DNA from: Spirosoma pollinicola
Lineage (GTDB): Bacteria > Bacteroidota > Bacteroidia > Cytophagales > Spirosomataceae
NCBI RefSeq assembly: GCF_002831565.1
Contig: NZ_CP025096.1
Location: 4,574,501-4,638,500 of the forward strand
DNA length: 64,000 nucleotides
Direction of reading: 5' to 3'
Shown: positions 45,147-54,708 of the stretch, piece after piece
How the letters are laid out: the number at the start of each line of letters is the position of its first letter
Numbering within the stretch: the stretch's first letter is position 1
Translations under genes and position numbers: made by a program
Notes under the pieces: model-generated
Told to the model about the DNA's origin: nothing
What the model saw: only the letters and a program-made list of their open reading frames with translations
Database searches by the model: none

Positions 45147-46262
45147 ATGAGCCATTTTTTTTGCCTATTCATATTTATATCAGTAACCCTCTCGGCAAAC
45201 TCACAGTCCCTGCCAACCACACTTGTCCCTGGGCGGGTTGACTCGTTCATCACACAACTCATGGACAGTACGCAGGTGCCGGGCTTGTCCATAGCGATCA
45301 TCCGGGATAATAAAGTTCGCTACAGCAAAGGGTATGGCCTGACCAAAGCTGACTCTACCCAGCGAGTTAGCTCAGAAACAGTATTCGACGCAGCCTCGTT
45401 GAGCAAACCGGTCTTTGCGTACGCTGTGTTGCAACTGGTGGAACAGAGCCTGATCGACCTGGATAAACCTTTGTTCGAGTATTTTCCCTACCCCGATGTG
45501 GCGGCAGATGAGCGGTACCGAAAAATTACCGCCCGCATGGTGTTAAGCCACCGAACGGGTTTTCCGAACTGGCGTAAAAACAGAAAACTACCTCAAATGG
45601 CGATGGTAGCTACACCCGGCGAACGATTTGGCTATTCGGGCGAAGGCTATTTTTATTTGCAGAAAGTGGTGGAGAAAATTTTGGGTAAATCCCTGAATGT
45701 AATTATGACAGAGCGGGTGTTTATTCCCTTAAAAATGACTCGTAGCAGTTATATCTGGAACCCCGCTTTCGACGCTGACTTTGCGCTGCCGCATACCGAT
45801 GCCGGACAACCGGAAACCAAGTACAAGTCCAGTCAGGCGAATGCAGCCTATTCATTGCAAACGACTGCCGACGATTATGCCCGGTTTCTACTAACCATTT
45901 TGACACCTTCGGGCATCAAGGCAAGCACAGCCAACCTGATGTTATCACCTCAGGGTCGATTACCCAAATCGTTTTCGGGTGGCGACTCACTCTCGACAAC
46001 CCTAAGTTGGGGCTTAGGCTTTGGCTTGGAAAGTACACCAGCCAACAGTTATTTCTGGCATTGGGGCGACAACGACACCTACAAATGTTATGTAGTTGCC
46101 AATCAAAAAAGCCATGATGCAGTCGTGTATTTCACCAATTCGGCCAATGGATTAAGCCTAATCGACGAGATAACCCGGCAGTTTATGGGCTTCACCCCAT
46201 CGACGGTCAACTTTCTGGGTTACAAACCGTATAAAAAAGAGCAGGGTCGATTGAAGCCGTAA
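45147..46262 (+). CDS. Serine hydrolase (class C beta-lactamase fold)
   Basis: 371 residues. A signal peptide (about 1-20) predicts export. The catalytic S-x-x-K is Ser84-Leu-Ser-Lys87 in DAASLSKPVFAYAVL. The second motif, normally Y-x-N, here reads Tyr163-Ser-Gly165 in ERFGYSGEGYFYLQ. A third-motif equivalent HWGDND is near residue 312. The family includes DD-peptidases, esterases and beta-lactamases. It is more likely an esterase or peptidase than an antibiotic-inactivating enzyme, given the altered motif, but that is inference. Confidence 0.85.
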   Translation: MSHFFCLFIFISVTLSANSQSLPTTLVPGRVDSFITQLMDSTQVPGLSIAIIRDNKVRYSKGYGLTKADSTQRVSSETVFDAASLSKPVFAYAVLQLVEQSLIDLDKPLFEYFPYPDVAADERYRKITARMVLSHRTGFPNWRKNRKLPQMAMVATPGERFGYSGEGYFYLQKVVEKILGKSLNVIMTERVFIPLKMTRSSYIWNPAFDADFALPHTDAGQPETKYKSSQANAAYSLQTTADDYARFLLTILTPSGIKASTANLMLSPQGRLPKSFSGGDSLSTTLSWGLGFGLESTPANSYFWHWGDNDTYKCYVVANQKSHDAVVYFTNSANGLSLIDEITRQFMGFTPSTVNFLGYKPYKKEQGRLKP

Positions 46263-46642
46263 AACTCTTAACCAGAAAGGGTGATCTTTTAAAAGCAGGT
46301 GAATAATCGTGTGCGATAAATGCGCTAGAAGTCTGACTAAGTACTTGGACTTGGCACTTTACAGCAAAAAGGTAAAACATTTAGCAAAATGGCTGGCATA
46401 TTAACAGGCACCTACAGGGCTTTCTTATAAAACTGAATTTGCCCATTACCAGATAAAATGGCCCCGACGGATAATACAGATTGAACGGATTTTCACAGAA
46501 GCCTGATTTAGACCCGCTTGCCAAGTTTCTGCTGTCCAAAAGCCTCTTTACTGGTTTCGGCTTGATCGAGCCAGATATGTATTTTTTTAGTAGATTCGCC
46601 CGTTCGTGTACACCGATTGACTGTGTCTTAACAGCACCTACT
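46263..46642. other. Non-coding gap
   Basis: 380 bp between the serine hydrolase and the UPF0158 gene. I see no convincing ORF, RNA gene or strong hairpin. The frame of the next gene is open back to 46481, but that part has no conserved character. Confidence 0.5.
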
Positions 46643-47095
46643 ATGGCGACACTTGGTAAGCAACAAATCAACGAAATTGCTGAGCAACTGGACTGCGGGT
46701 TCCGGGCATTCTGGCACAAAATAACTGGTGAGCTAATTTTTATCCCCGATACTAGGAAATTTCCCTATGGCGATGATGGTGCATTTGAGGAAGAGAATGA
46801 GCAATTAGACGCGAATCGGGATGATTATGTCGAAATTGAACCGATGGAATCAAGAGATTCTTTTCGAGTTATGGCAGACTTTGCCGAAACCCTGACAAAT
46901 AAAACGGTTCAGGATGCGCTTTTTCGAGCGTTGAACAAACGAGGTCCTTTCCGGGAGTTTAAGTATGTGATCGACAACTCGGGCGAATACAGGCAGCAAT
47001 GGTTTAACTTCAAAAATCAACGATACATTGATTGGGTGACCCAACAGGTAAACGCCTATAATGAAGAAGACTCACAGCTCTATTTCTCTGATTGA
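46643..47095 (+). CDS. UPF0158 family protein
   Basis: 150 residues from the ATG at 46643. It matches UPF0158, a family of small soluble proteins with no known function. Text: INEIAEQLDCGFRAFWHKITGE near the N-terminus, ANRDDYVEIEPMESRDSFRVM in the middle and the strong block ALFRALNKRGPFREFKYVID, followed by W and Y-rich RQQWFNFKNQRYIDWV. The start is chosen at 46643 because homologues begin near there. It is convergent with the EcsC gene. Confidence 0.82.
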   Translation: MATLGKQQINEIAEQLDCGFRAFWHKITGELIFIPDTRKFPYGDDGAFEEENEQLDANRDDYVEIEPMESRDSFRVMADFAETLTNKTVQDALFRALNKRGPFREFKYVIDNSGEYRQQWFNFKNQRYIDWVTQQVNAYNEEDSQLYFSD

Positions 47096-47148
47096 CAGCC
47101 TGCATATCCATTTTTTCTGTCAACTTCAGTTTTTTGGATTATGGCCGT

Positions 47149-47889
47149 TTACTCTCTTAACAAGGCCGGTTGGTCTTGCAGCAGGCGCATACGGTAGGCA
47201 TTCATGGCCGTGCGGCCAAGCTGGTTGACCAGCCGGTAGTTGACCACAATACCTACAGCGGCTCCAATGCCCGGAATTAATTGCGCCATTTTGGCCAGAT
47301 CAATATAATCGCGGTACTCCTGCTGGAAAGTCAACCAGTCGAACTGGTTAATGTCGTCGGGTAGTTGGCGGCTGTGTTCAGGCCAGTTGGCAATGTACTG
47401 GTAAACCACCTGCCGACTTTCCTGGCTGGAAAAAGCCAATTGAAATATATACAGGATAAAAACCCGCTCGCGGTAGTCCTTCACCGAATAGCCATACAGG
47501 CTGGCAATCTCGAACAGCATTTTCATCTTTAAGCTAAGCAGTATCGGAAAATCGGCCAACCCGAGGAGGAAGCCTCCAGCTCCTGTTACGCCCCCCTCGG
47601 CCGCACTGGTTTTCTTATAAAATTCAATGCGCCGGGCTACAGCCGCATCCCGCTGAATGAGCGTTTGCCCTTGTATTGGGGCACGGTTCAGAAACTCCGC
47701 CCCGAACAAAACACCGCGCGTCATTTGCTTGATGGCCGCCGTAACGATAGCATGTACCCGATCTGGAATAATCCGATTTATACGCCGTTGCAGCGACGTG
47801 GAGAGCTTTCCAAAGGTTGAAGGTGGCTTTTGCATGGCCTGTTGCCAGCGGGTCAATTCGTTCCGGACGGCTTGTACGTAAGGGGTCAT
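47149..47889 (-). CDS. EcsC family protein
   Basis: 246 residues from the ATG at 47889 (a TTG 6 codons upstream is less likely). It matches the EcsC family named after a Bacillus protein of unknown function. Visible text: AAEGGVTGAGGFLLGLADFPILLSLKMKML, a hydrophobic helix around residue 125, and a second Gly-rich helix LIPGIGAAVGIVVNYRLVNQLG near residue 205. It is probably membrane-associated. It is divergent from the L,D-transpeptidase at 47958. Confidence 0.82.
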   Translation of the reverse strand: MTPYVQAVRNELTRWQQAMQKPPSTFGKLSTSLQRRINRIIPDRVHAIVTAAIKQMTRGVLFGAEFLNRAPIQGQTLIQRDAAVARRIEFYKKTSAAEGGVTGAGGFLLGLADFPILLSLKMKMLFEIASLYGYSVKDYRERVFILYIFQLAFSSQESRQVVYQYIANWPEHSRQLPDDINQFDWLTFQQEYRDYIDLAKMAQLIPGIGAAVGIVVNYRLVNQLGRTAMNAYRMRLLQDQPALLRE

Positions 47890-47895
47890 ATTACC

Positions 47896-47903
47896 TAAAT
47901 TTG
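47896..47903 (+). promoter_or_regulatory. Possible -7 element for the L,D-transpeptidase gene
   Basis: TAAATTTG matches TAnnTTTG, 55 bp before the start at 47958 and just behind the divergent EcsC start. Confidence 0.35.
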
Positions 47904-47957
47904 GCAAAAAGTGCTATCTTCATCGAATCAAATGATCCGTAAGCTTGTTGAATTTAC

Positions 47958-48719
47958 ATGCAGCATCCTCATAAACCCCAACGTCGCAAGTTAGTAGGTA
48001 TGAAGAATGTTCTTCTGCTTATGGTTGCTCTGGTAATCGTTTACGTTGCCAGCACCGCCTACAAAACCGTTCCGACAATAGCCGTTAAGGTGCCTGTGCC
48101 GGCTTCAGTAAAAACCAAATCCATTGCGCATCTCGATGTTTACGACCAGTTGAACCTGAGCAAGGCCGGTTTGCAGAAGAGCGTTTTTGAATACGCGCTG
48201 CGTGGCTGGCAGAAGATCGACACGGCGAAATCCATGCTTACCATTGTTGACTTGAGTCAGCCGTCGAGTCACAAACGATTGTATGTGGTCGACTTGTTCA
48301 ATAAGAAGCTATTATTTAACACCTACGTTTCGCACGGACGTAATTCGGGCGATCTGGTGGCAAAGAAATTCTCCAACACCCAATCATCCTTTCAAAGCAG
48401 CCTGGGTTTTTACCAGACGCTCAATACGTATATGGGTAAGCATGGCCTTTCGCTTCAGTTGAAAGGGCTGGAAAAAGGCTTTAACGACAATGTCTTTAAT
48501 CGGAATATTGTACTTCACGGTGCCGATTACGTTTGCGAGGATTTTATTCGCAAAACCGGCCGACTGGGACGTAGTCAGGGATGCCCTGCAGTACCGTATG
48601 CCGAATCGAAAGGCATTATTCAGGCGGTTAAAGGCGGCTCCTGCCTGTTTATCTACTCGCCGGATTCCAACTACCTGAAACAGTCAGCTTATTTGTCCAG
48701 CGAATACACGTCGTTGTAA
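47958..48719 (+). CDS. Murein L,D-transpeptidase catalytic domain protein (YkuD_2 type)
   Basis: 253 residues; an internal ATG at 48000 is an alternative start. An N-terminal helix (about 15-35) gives export or anchoring. The catalytic region has the His in IVLHGADYVCEDF near residue 180 and the Cys in GRLGRSQGCPAVP near residue 207. Such enzymes crosslink or trim peptidoglycan peptides in the periplasm. It is convergent with a second, unrelated-subtype L,D-transpeptidase, and the two genes overlap by 31 bp at their 3' ends. Confidence 0.85.
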   Translation: MQHPHKPQRRKLVGMKNVLLLMVALVIVYVASTAYKTVPTIAVKVPVPASVKTKSIAHLDVYDQLNLSKAGLQKSVFEYALRGWQKIDTAKSMLTIVDLSQPSSHKRLYVVDLFNKKLLFNTYVSHGRNSGDLVAKKFSNTQSSFQSSLGFYQTLNTYMGKHGLSLQLKGLEKGFNDNVFNRNIVLHGADYVCEDFIRKTGRLGRSQGCPAVPYAESKGIIQAVKGGSCLFIYSPDSNYLKQSAYLSSEYTSL

Positions 48720-49891
48720 AAATGTAGTTTCCCAGTTGAGTCAACATCCGCCACGTTGTAGACGATAAATACGGGGAAGCGCTTTGGAATGGGCAACGTT
48801 TTGGGCTTTTGATCAATCAGGCACTTATTCATAAAAGCGGCATCGAAGGTTGGTGTACCCAGCACCAGGTTGGCCAGCTCAACAGGCTTTTGTACCCGAA
48901 CGCAACCATGACTCCGCCAGCGGTCGGTGGTGTTTTTGAACAAGTCCCGGCTGTTTGTATCGTGCAGGTAAATTGCTAAAGGATTGGCCAGGTTAAATTT
49001 CAACAACCCAAGCGAATTTTCACAGCCTGACGCCTGTCGAACGCGATATGGAAAATTCGTTTCCGATAACTCCTCCCAGTTTATATCTTCCGGGTCAACT
49101 TCATGATCCTTCGCATCGAGAATCTGTAAATTCTGGTTGTAGATGTAGGCTATGTTTCGCTTCATACGAGGCAGCATTTCTTCCAGCGCAATATTTTTCG
49201 GTACGTTCCAGTAAGGGTACATCACAATATCCTGAATGTAAGTCGCCATACACGGAGTCATCTTGTCGGGTTTTCCGGCAATGACCTGCATTGGCAACAG
49301 TCGCTTACCTGTCCGGTCAAAAACGTTTAATTCGCCCGCCGGGATATTGACCAGCACAAACTGGTCGGGGTCGAACCGATTGATATATCGGTAGAAATTT
49401 AGCGTCTGCCGAATTAACCGCAGTGAATCGGCCAAAGCGGGGCTGCTGCCCTGTTTACGAAGTCGGTTATAATGTCCAACCAGTTGTTTATAGGGTGCAA
49501 ACGTAGACAGAGTATCCAGCGAAGCCGGATCGGCTTTGGCAGACCAGGTCGAATCAACTGTCTCTTTTAGACCGCTAAATGCCATTCGGGACGGTTTCTT
49601 ACCATACCGAATTTCCTCCAGTACGTCGGTTAGTTTTTCCTCATTTCGAGCGGCATCGGCATTTAGCGTAAATCGAGTCGTATCAATCCCCACTGAATCA
49701 GCATATAAACACGCCTGATGCACAAGTTGAGCCACCTGTTGTGAGCGCTCTTCGGTCTTTTCTTTTTTATTATCCGTCTTTGCCTGTTCGGGCGTTGTCT
49801 GTTTATTTGTAATCAGGTACTTACCCACAAAGAATAGAGCGACCAAACCCACTACTACTACTGCGCCAATTCCGATTCTTCGTGTATTCAT
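48689..49891 (-). CDS. L,D-transpeptidase (YkuD family)
   Basis: 400 residues. An N-terminal helix (about 7-28) anchors or exports it. The YkuD domain lies in about 195-370, with the substrate-side His in LAIYLHDTNSRDLF and the catalytic Cys in RSHGCVRVQKPVELANLVLG. The preceding 150 residues form a helical scaffold common to the YcbB/LdtD branch. These enzymes form 3-3 crosslinks or anchor lipoproteins to peptidoglycan. The 3' end overlaps the convergent L,D-transpeptidase gene at 48689-48719. Confidence 0.88.
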   Translation of the reverse strand: MNTRRIGIGAVVVVGLVALFFVGKYLITNKQTTPEQAKTDNKKEKTEERSQQVAQLVHQACLYADSVGIDTTRFTLNADAARNEEKLTDVLEEIRYGKKPSRMAFSGLKETVDSTWSAKADPASLDTLSTFAPYKQLVGHYNRLRKQGSSPALADSLRLIRQTLNFYRYINRFDPDQFVLVNIPAGELNVFDRTGKRLLPMQVIAGKPDKMTPCMATYIQDIVMYPYWNVPKNIALEEMLPRMKRNIAYIYNQNLQILDAKDHEVDPEDINWEELSETNFPYRVRQASGCENSLGLLKFNLANPLAIYLHDTNSRDLFKNTTDRWRSHGCVRVQKPVELANLVLGTPTFDAAFMNKCLIDQKPKTLPIPKRFPVFIVYNVADVDSTGKLHFYNDVYSLDK

Positions 49892-49991
49892 GTTTGATTT
49901 TTTTAATGGTAGTTACAACATATAACACGGGATGCCTCCCATTGGTTGTAAAATTATGTATCAAACAAGTCACTATTCAGCTAACTGACAG

Positions 49992-50930
49992 ATGAGATCG
50001 TCACGCGCACAACTCATTTTAATGCTTTCGCTGGTCGCTATTCTGACCTCCTGCCGGTTATTCAGCAGCCAACCCCTTGCGACATCCCATAACTATTGTG
50101 AACCCACGATTGCCTACCAGTATGATTCGACATACCTGCCATTGGCCGATGTTGAGACAATTTTGAAAATCGATTCCAGTTTAACCCACAGATACACACG
50201 TCACGACTTATTACTGGCCAATGCAATGGGTATTTTACCATTACTGCGTGAGTTAATCAGTCTGGAAGGCAGCAACCAGCTCAATAGCCGGGTGGACATC
50301 CTGACAAAATACCAGCAAATTCTCAACCGGATTATACTGACGTCTACTCAGATTTCCGGTTTAGCCGCCGAGTTGGATTGTGAAAGTGAGCGAGCCGAAC
50401 GAATTGCTACCTATTTAGATCAACGTGATGCCCAGCGCATACGGCGACTAACGATTCTATCCGTCGTTCTGGGCGCTGCTACAACAGTAGCCACCGCCCT
50501 GATTCATGCCGATGGTACGGCCAAAGTTGTTGGTATTGGGGGCGGAGTTCTTGGTGCTGGTTTTGGCGGACTGGCCGCTACGTCCTCTACGCATTCGGTC
50601 CCGTTTCATCATGATCGAAACTTGTTAGCCGACATTTGGTATCAGCCCAAACAGTCGTCTGTATATCCACCCATGATCTGGTACTTCCTGAATGAGAAAG
50701 TATTCAGCAATCTTGGCGAGCATACCATCAGCCACAATACGCGCCAGCGCTGGCAGGACTACGTTATCAATGGAACTTCTGCCGATCAGCAAGCTCTGTA
50801 TTTTGGGAAGGGTGGCAATTATGAGGCCGATGACCTGCATAACCGGGCCAATATGCTGAATCAACTTCAATCATCGGTTCGATCCATCAACCAGGATTTG
50901 CAGAGTCTGGTGCTCTCGTTAACGAGGTGA
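49992..50930 (+). CDS. Hypothetical lipoprotein with Gly-rich membrane segment
   Basis: 312 residues; no family recognised. A signal ends in the lipobox ILTSC with Cys at residue 21, so a lipid-modified protein is predicted. The N-terminal half is helical. A hydrophobic Ala/Gly-rich segment around 155-197 (VVLGAATTVATALIH, then VVGIGGGVLGAGFGGLAA) resembles glycine-zipper motifs. The C-terminal part is helical with a predicted coiled stretch (ANMLNQLQSSVRSINQDLQ). An envelope role is likely; function is unknown. A strong terminator follows at 50956-50991. Confidence 0.65.
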   Translation: MRSSRAQLILMLSLVAILTSCRLFSSQPLATSHNYCEPTIAYQYDSTYLPLADVETILKIDSSLTHRYTRHDLLLANAMGILPLLRELISLEGSNQLNSRVDILTKYQQILNRIILTSTQISGLAAELDCESERAERIATYLDQRDAQRIRRLTILSVVLGAATTVATALIHADGTAKVVGIGGGVLGAGFGGLAATSSTHSVPFHHDRNLLADIWYQPKQSSVYPPMIWYFLNEKVFSNLGEHTISHNTRQRWQDYVINGTSADQQALYFGKGGNYEADDLHNRANMLNQLQSSVRSINQDLQSLVLSLTR

Positions 50931-50955
50931 TTGTTGGCACTCGTGACGTATAAAG

Positions 50956-50991
50956 CAACAAAGGCGTTTCAGAAAAGAAACGCCTTTGTTG
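50956..50991. terminator. Terminator between convergent genes
   Basis: A 15-bp perfect stem (50956-50970 with 50977-50991) with a 6-nt loop. It ends the lipoprotein transcript on the plus strand and, in the other direction, the small acidic gene whose stop is at 50992. Confidence 0.8.
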
Positions 50992-51237
50992 TTAGCTGTA
51001 AGCTGGTTTATCAATATCTGGTTTGGGATTTGGATTTCGATTAGGGTGTCCCATACGAACATTTGCTCCCGGATTTTCTCCGTCCATATACTCATCTTCC
51101 AGCGCATCTGGTGCTAATTCTTCCGCATCAATTTCACTCCCTACACCACTGTTCCCTTCGGCTGACTGATCGGCCAAACCAGCTGGCGAAATCGCTTGCT
51201 TTGCCCGAATGATATCTTCTTTTTCCTGATTTTCCAT
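50992..51237 (-). CDS. Small acidic hypothetical protein
   Basis: 80 residues from the ATG at 51237; the GTG at 51264 would add nine residues. No family recognised. It is acidic and likely disordered (IDAEELAPDALEDEYMDGENPG), ending NRNPNPKPDIDKPAYS. It lies between two terminators, so it has its own transcript, with a promoter inside 51238-51317. It is of the same style as the acidic 103-residue protein at 10575. Confidence 0.5.
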   Translation of the reverse strand: MENQEKEDIIRAKQAISPAGLADQSAEGNSGVGSEIDAEELAPDALEDEYMDGENPGANVRMGHPNRNPNPKPDIDKPAYS

Positions 51238-51317
51238 ACCGTTTTTGGGTTTCGTTTTGAGCACTCATTTCTACGTCTAACTCCGGTTATTTAAGATTGT
51301 TTATCAGCCCGGATACA

Positions 51318-51361
51318 CAAAAAGCACCAAACCCATTTTAAAATAGATCCGGTGCTTTTTG
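51318..51361 (-). terminator. Terminator downstream of the fasciclin gene
   Basis: An 11-bp stem (51318-51328 with 51351-51361) with a 22-nt loop, followed by a T-run on the minus strand. Confidence 0.65.
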
Positions 51362-51381
51362 CGTATAATCTTTACCAACTA

Positions 51382-51954
51382 TTATTTCGATACAGTCGGC
51401 ATCAGAACGGTATCAATCGAGTGTACGATACCATTGGTAGCCTCCACATCAGCCTGATTTATTGTGGCCGTGTTACCAGCCCCATCGGTTATGGTTATGT
51501 TATCGCCCTGCTTTCCTACGGTCAGGGTTCCACCCGTTACGGTTTTAAGTTTCTGCCCATCCTGCAACTGATCAGCCGTGAATTTCCCTTTCACGACGTG
51601 ATAGGCCAATAGTTTTACCAGTTTAGGCTTGGCGGCTGGCTTCCAGAACTCATCAACAGTGCCAGCAGGTAGTTTTTCGAAAGCCTCGTTCGTCGGCGCG
51701 AAAACCGTGAAGGGTCCTTTTCCGCTGGCTTGCTCAGTTAGACCCGACACCCGCAGCGCCCGAAATAAAATGGTGTGGCTCGCCGACTTTGCCGCACTAA
51801 TCGCCAAATCTTTTCCGGTCGATGTGCCTGCCTTCATAGTCGTTGTGGCAGTTGTTTGTACGGACGAATTCACTTCCTGCGCTACAACCGACACACAGGT
51901 GCCAACAAAAAGGGATAGGGCCATTGCCCATCCCAAATATGGTTTCTTGTTCAT
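51382..51954 (-). CDS. Fasciclin-domain protein
   Basis: 190 residues. A signal peptide (about 1-25) is followed by one fasciclin (FAS1) domain. Markers: the H1 motif FTVFAPTNEAFEKLP near residue 83, YHVVKGKFTADQL and the end block ATNGIVHSIDTVLMP. FAS1 proteins are exported and take part in surface adhesion or matrix contact. The length is normal for a single-domain bacterial member. Well insulated by terminators on the downstream side. Confidence 0.92.
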   Translation of the reverse strand: MNKKPYLGWAMALSLFVGTCVSVVAQEVNSSVQTTATTTMKAGTSTGKDLAISAAKSASHTILFRALRVSGLTEQASGKGPFTVFAPTNEAFEKLPAGTVDEFWKPAAKPKLVKLLAYHVVKGKFTADQLQDGQKLKTVTGGTLTVGKQGDNITITDGAGNTATINQADVEATNGIVHSIDTVLMPTVSK

Positions 51955-52097
51955 TTTGGATTTAGTTGGAAATTAAACATACGACCTGTTCTATAAACAA
52001 GCCCGAAACAAACGTTTCGATTTGTTGATTAAACGGTCAGCCTACCGCTAAAAATTGCCTTCTAACTGAAGAAATTGAGCGAAAGGGCCAGTATTGA

Positions 52098-54509
52098 TTA
52101 ATGGATAACTGTTAATTGCCCCCGATAGGTTGTGGTCAATGAGCCGTTTAGGGTACGAATCTGGTACGTATAAACGCCCATTTCTACGGGTTCCTGGTGG
52201 TAGGTTCCATCCCAGGGCTGTGCGTATCCTTTCGAGAAAAAAAGTAATTCGCCCCAGCGGTTAAAAATTGACACCTCGACCTGCGGAAATGAACTGATGT
52301 TTGGAATTACCCAGGCATCGTTCTGCCCATCGGCATTGGGCGAAAAAGCTGATGGAATGTAGAGGGGTTCACTGACCTCAACCAGCACAGAAAAGGTAGC
52401 CAGACAACCGCTTACGCTAATAGCCGTTAGCTGGTAAGGCGTTGTTTCTATTGGGTTGGCCTCAGGACTGGCCACATCTGTCTGGCTCAGGGCCGTTGGC
52501 GGTTCCCAGTGGTAACGAGAAATAGGTTCATTACTCTGGGTTACTAATTGTACACTACTCCCTTTTACAATCCCGTAAACCGTTTGCCCGGTCAATACAG
52601 GCCCTGGAGATACAACAGCCTGACGACTTTGGGAAACCCGACACCCATCAACAGACAGTATAGTATACGTCAGTTTGTGCCACCCCACGCCCGCTACTGC
52701 CGGATCGAAGCGATCACCCTGCACCCCCGGTCCGGCATAAATGCCGCCTGTGGGTTGGGCTTTTAGCGATACGATGGCGGTGTTCGTAATACAAACAGGT
52801 GCCAACGAATCAAATTGAACCGTTTGGCGATCAAATTGTCCCAGTTCGTATTTCTCGGAAAGAGCCGTGCAACCTGTTGGGGCAGTTGCGGTAACCTGAT
52901 AGGAACCCGCCTGCCGCGCCGTTAGCACAGGCGTGTTGTCGGTTAACTTCGCTCCATCCCGCTGCCATATATAACTGGCACCACCTTCAGTCGCTGCCGT
53001 AAGTTGCACCGTTGAATCAGGACAAAGCTTTGCAGCAGTTGCACTTATTTTAACGGTGGGAACGGCATTTATGGTTACCTGAAGGCTATCCAGTCCGTCG
53101 CACCCCGCTAATGCTGACTTTGTGCTTACTCGATAGGTTCCTGACTGATATACGCGAAGCGTGGCCTGATCACCACCAAGTGATCGTCCATCCCGACGCC
53201 ATTGATACTGCGTACCCGGTTGCCCGTCGGCCTGTATAGTAACGGTGTCGCCGGTGCAGTAAGGAGCCGGAGATGTTACCGATAATTTGACAGGTTGGGC
53301 TATTGACACTGTCACCTTCACAGCCTGTGATGTGGTATCGTTTGCACACACATTGGCCTGGCTTTTAACAACCGTATAGACACCCGATGCAGTCACCTGA
53401 AGGGTATCTGTTATAGAGCCGCGTATATTGGCTCCATCTTTCTGCCATTGATAGGCCCAGATCGGATTTTTCTCCACACTCAGCACCAATGGTTTACTAC
53501 TGCTACACCAAGTGATGTCCGAAGAAGCTTTACCATCAGACAGAACTACCGCCGGGGGGGGAGTATTTTTAGAGCAGTCGACAACGGGTAATTGAAAATC
53601 CCGGCGTACTACGCCAATGCGTTCACCATTCCGATACTCTTCGCATTGAACGGTAAACAGGTAAAGTCCTTCTTGATTAGCCCGAACGGTTAGTTGGCCT
53701 GTTGTAGCATTAATGGCAAGGGCTGGGTTACCAGGTATAATATTTGCTAAGCCGTAACCTGGTGCCCACGTAATTGTAGGGTAACTGGCTCGTGACGATT
53801 GGTCAACACTAGTTGGTACGCCCCGATTTGTGTACCCATTAAGGGGAGTAACGAGTGAATACCGTAGCTGGTCGCCATCGCTATCTGTTGCTGCGGCATC
53901 AAATGTAAATGGTTTGTTGATGCAAATATAATCACCGTTTGGCAACTGGAAATCAGGCGCTGAATTGGTGAACTTCGACCCGTTTTTCGTCATGGCCGGA
54001 AATTCCATGTAGAAGACCATGCCAACTCCATCTGCCGAAGCACTATTTACATTCGTCAGATTGTCGTTTCGGCAGCAACGTTCCCACACAATATAATACC
54101 CGCCGGGATCGGTATATTTATTGGTGTCGAACTGGTAGTTCTCGTAATAATTAGCTTGCGTAAAATTCAGCTGACGGAGCGTAGCACAGGCTGTATTATC
54201 GAACGTAAGCGGTAGGGTTTCCTTGAGCAAAAGGGTGATTCGCTCAACAAGAATCGGATTCTTCTTTCGGTAAACCAGCAATGTTACCGAATTGTCTTTG
54301 TTACCAGTGGGGCCTGGCACGACTTTGGTTTCATCCCAGTACTGATTCAATTGTAATAAAAAGAGGCCGGGTGTCGTGCCAACCGCCCGCATACTCATGT
54401 CGCCCCCAATGATGTGTGTTGCCCGGGCGCATAAGGATAAAAGCAAACTAATTACCAGCACTGTCCCCGTCCTTACCAGTTGGGGAATTTCTTTCGACAC
54501 CACTTGCAT
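52098..54509 (-). CDS. Type IX secreted protein with gliding-motility-type C-terminal domain
   Basis: 803 residues. There is a signal peptide at about 10-30. The middle contains Cys-bearing repeated Ig-like/PKD-like modules with the pattern YQWRRDGRSLGG, IWQRDGAKLTD and QWQKDGANI. The C-terminal 85 residues (from LYIPSAFSPNADGQNDAW to RGQLTVIH) are the gliding-motility-associated (type B sorting) domain that directs export by the type IX system and surface attachment. The N-terminal part, with GDMSMRAVGTTPGLF, is common in such proteins. It is probably a surface adhesin; the ligand is unknown. Confidence 0.9.
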   Translation of the reverse strand: MQVVSKEIPQLVRTGTVLVISLLLSLCARATHIIGGDMSMRAVGTTPGLFLLQLNQYWDETKVVPGPTGNKDNSVTLLVYRKKNPILVERITLLLKETLPLTFDNTACATLRQLNFTQANYYENYQFDTNKYTDPGGYYIVWERCCRNDNLTNVNSASADGVGMVFYMEFPAMTKNGSKFTNSAPDFQLPNGDYICINKPFTFDAAATDSDGDQLRYSLVTPLNGYTNRGVPTSVDQSSRASYPTITWAPGYGLANIIPGNPALAINATTGQLTVRANQEGLYLFTVQCEEYRNGERIGVVRRDFQLPVVDCSKNTPPPAVVLSDGKASSDITWCSSSKPLVLSVEKNPIWAYQWQKDGANIRGSITDTLQVTASGVYTVVKSQANVCANDTTSQAVKVTVSIAQPVKLSVTSPAPYCTGDTVTIQADGQPGTQYQWRRDGRSLGGDQATLRVYQSGTYRVSTKSALAGCDGLDSLQVTINAVPTVKISATAAKLCPDSTVQLTAATEGGASYIWQRDGAKLTDNTPVLTARQAGSYQVTATAPTGCTALSEKYELGQFDRQTVQFDSLAPVCITNTAIVSLKAQPTGGIYAGPGVQGDRFDPAVAGVGWHKLTYTILSVDGCRVSQSRQAVVSPGPVLTGQTVYGIVKGSSVQLVTQSNEPISRYHWEPPTALSQTDVASPEANPIETTPYQLTAISVSGCLATFSVLVEVSEPLYIPSAFSPNADGQNDAWVIPNISSFPQVEVSIFNRWGELLFFSKGYAQPWDGTYHQEPVEMGVYTYQIRTLNGSLTTTYRGQLTVIH

Positions 54510-54708
54510 AACGCCCGCACCATTTATTCAACCTAACACATTCAGTTTTACAGAAAAGTCATACTGAATATATAAATGTTTATGACAACATACTGTTGAT
54601 CAGGTAAAGCTATTTATTATATGGTGGTAATAGAGTGTGCAAATAGACCTATCTTATTGTACGGTCTTACACTTTGGAAATAACAGGATTGATACGCCTG
54701 CAAAATGA

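Noticed and set aside
45147..46262. Antibiotic-resistance beta-lactamase
   Set aside because: S-x-x-K is present, but the Y-x-N motif is altered to YSG, and most such Bacteroidota proteins are esterases or peptidases.
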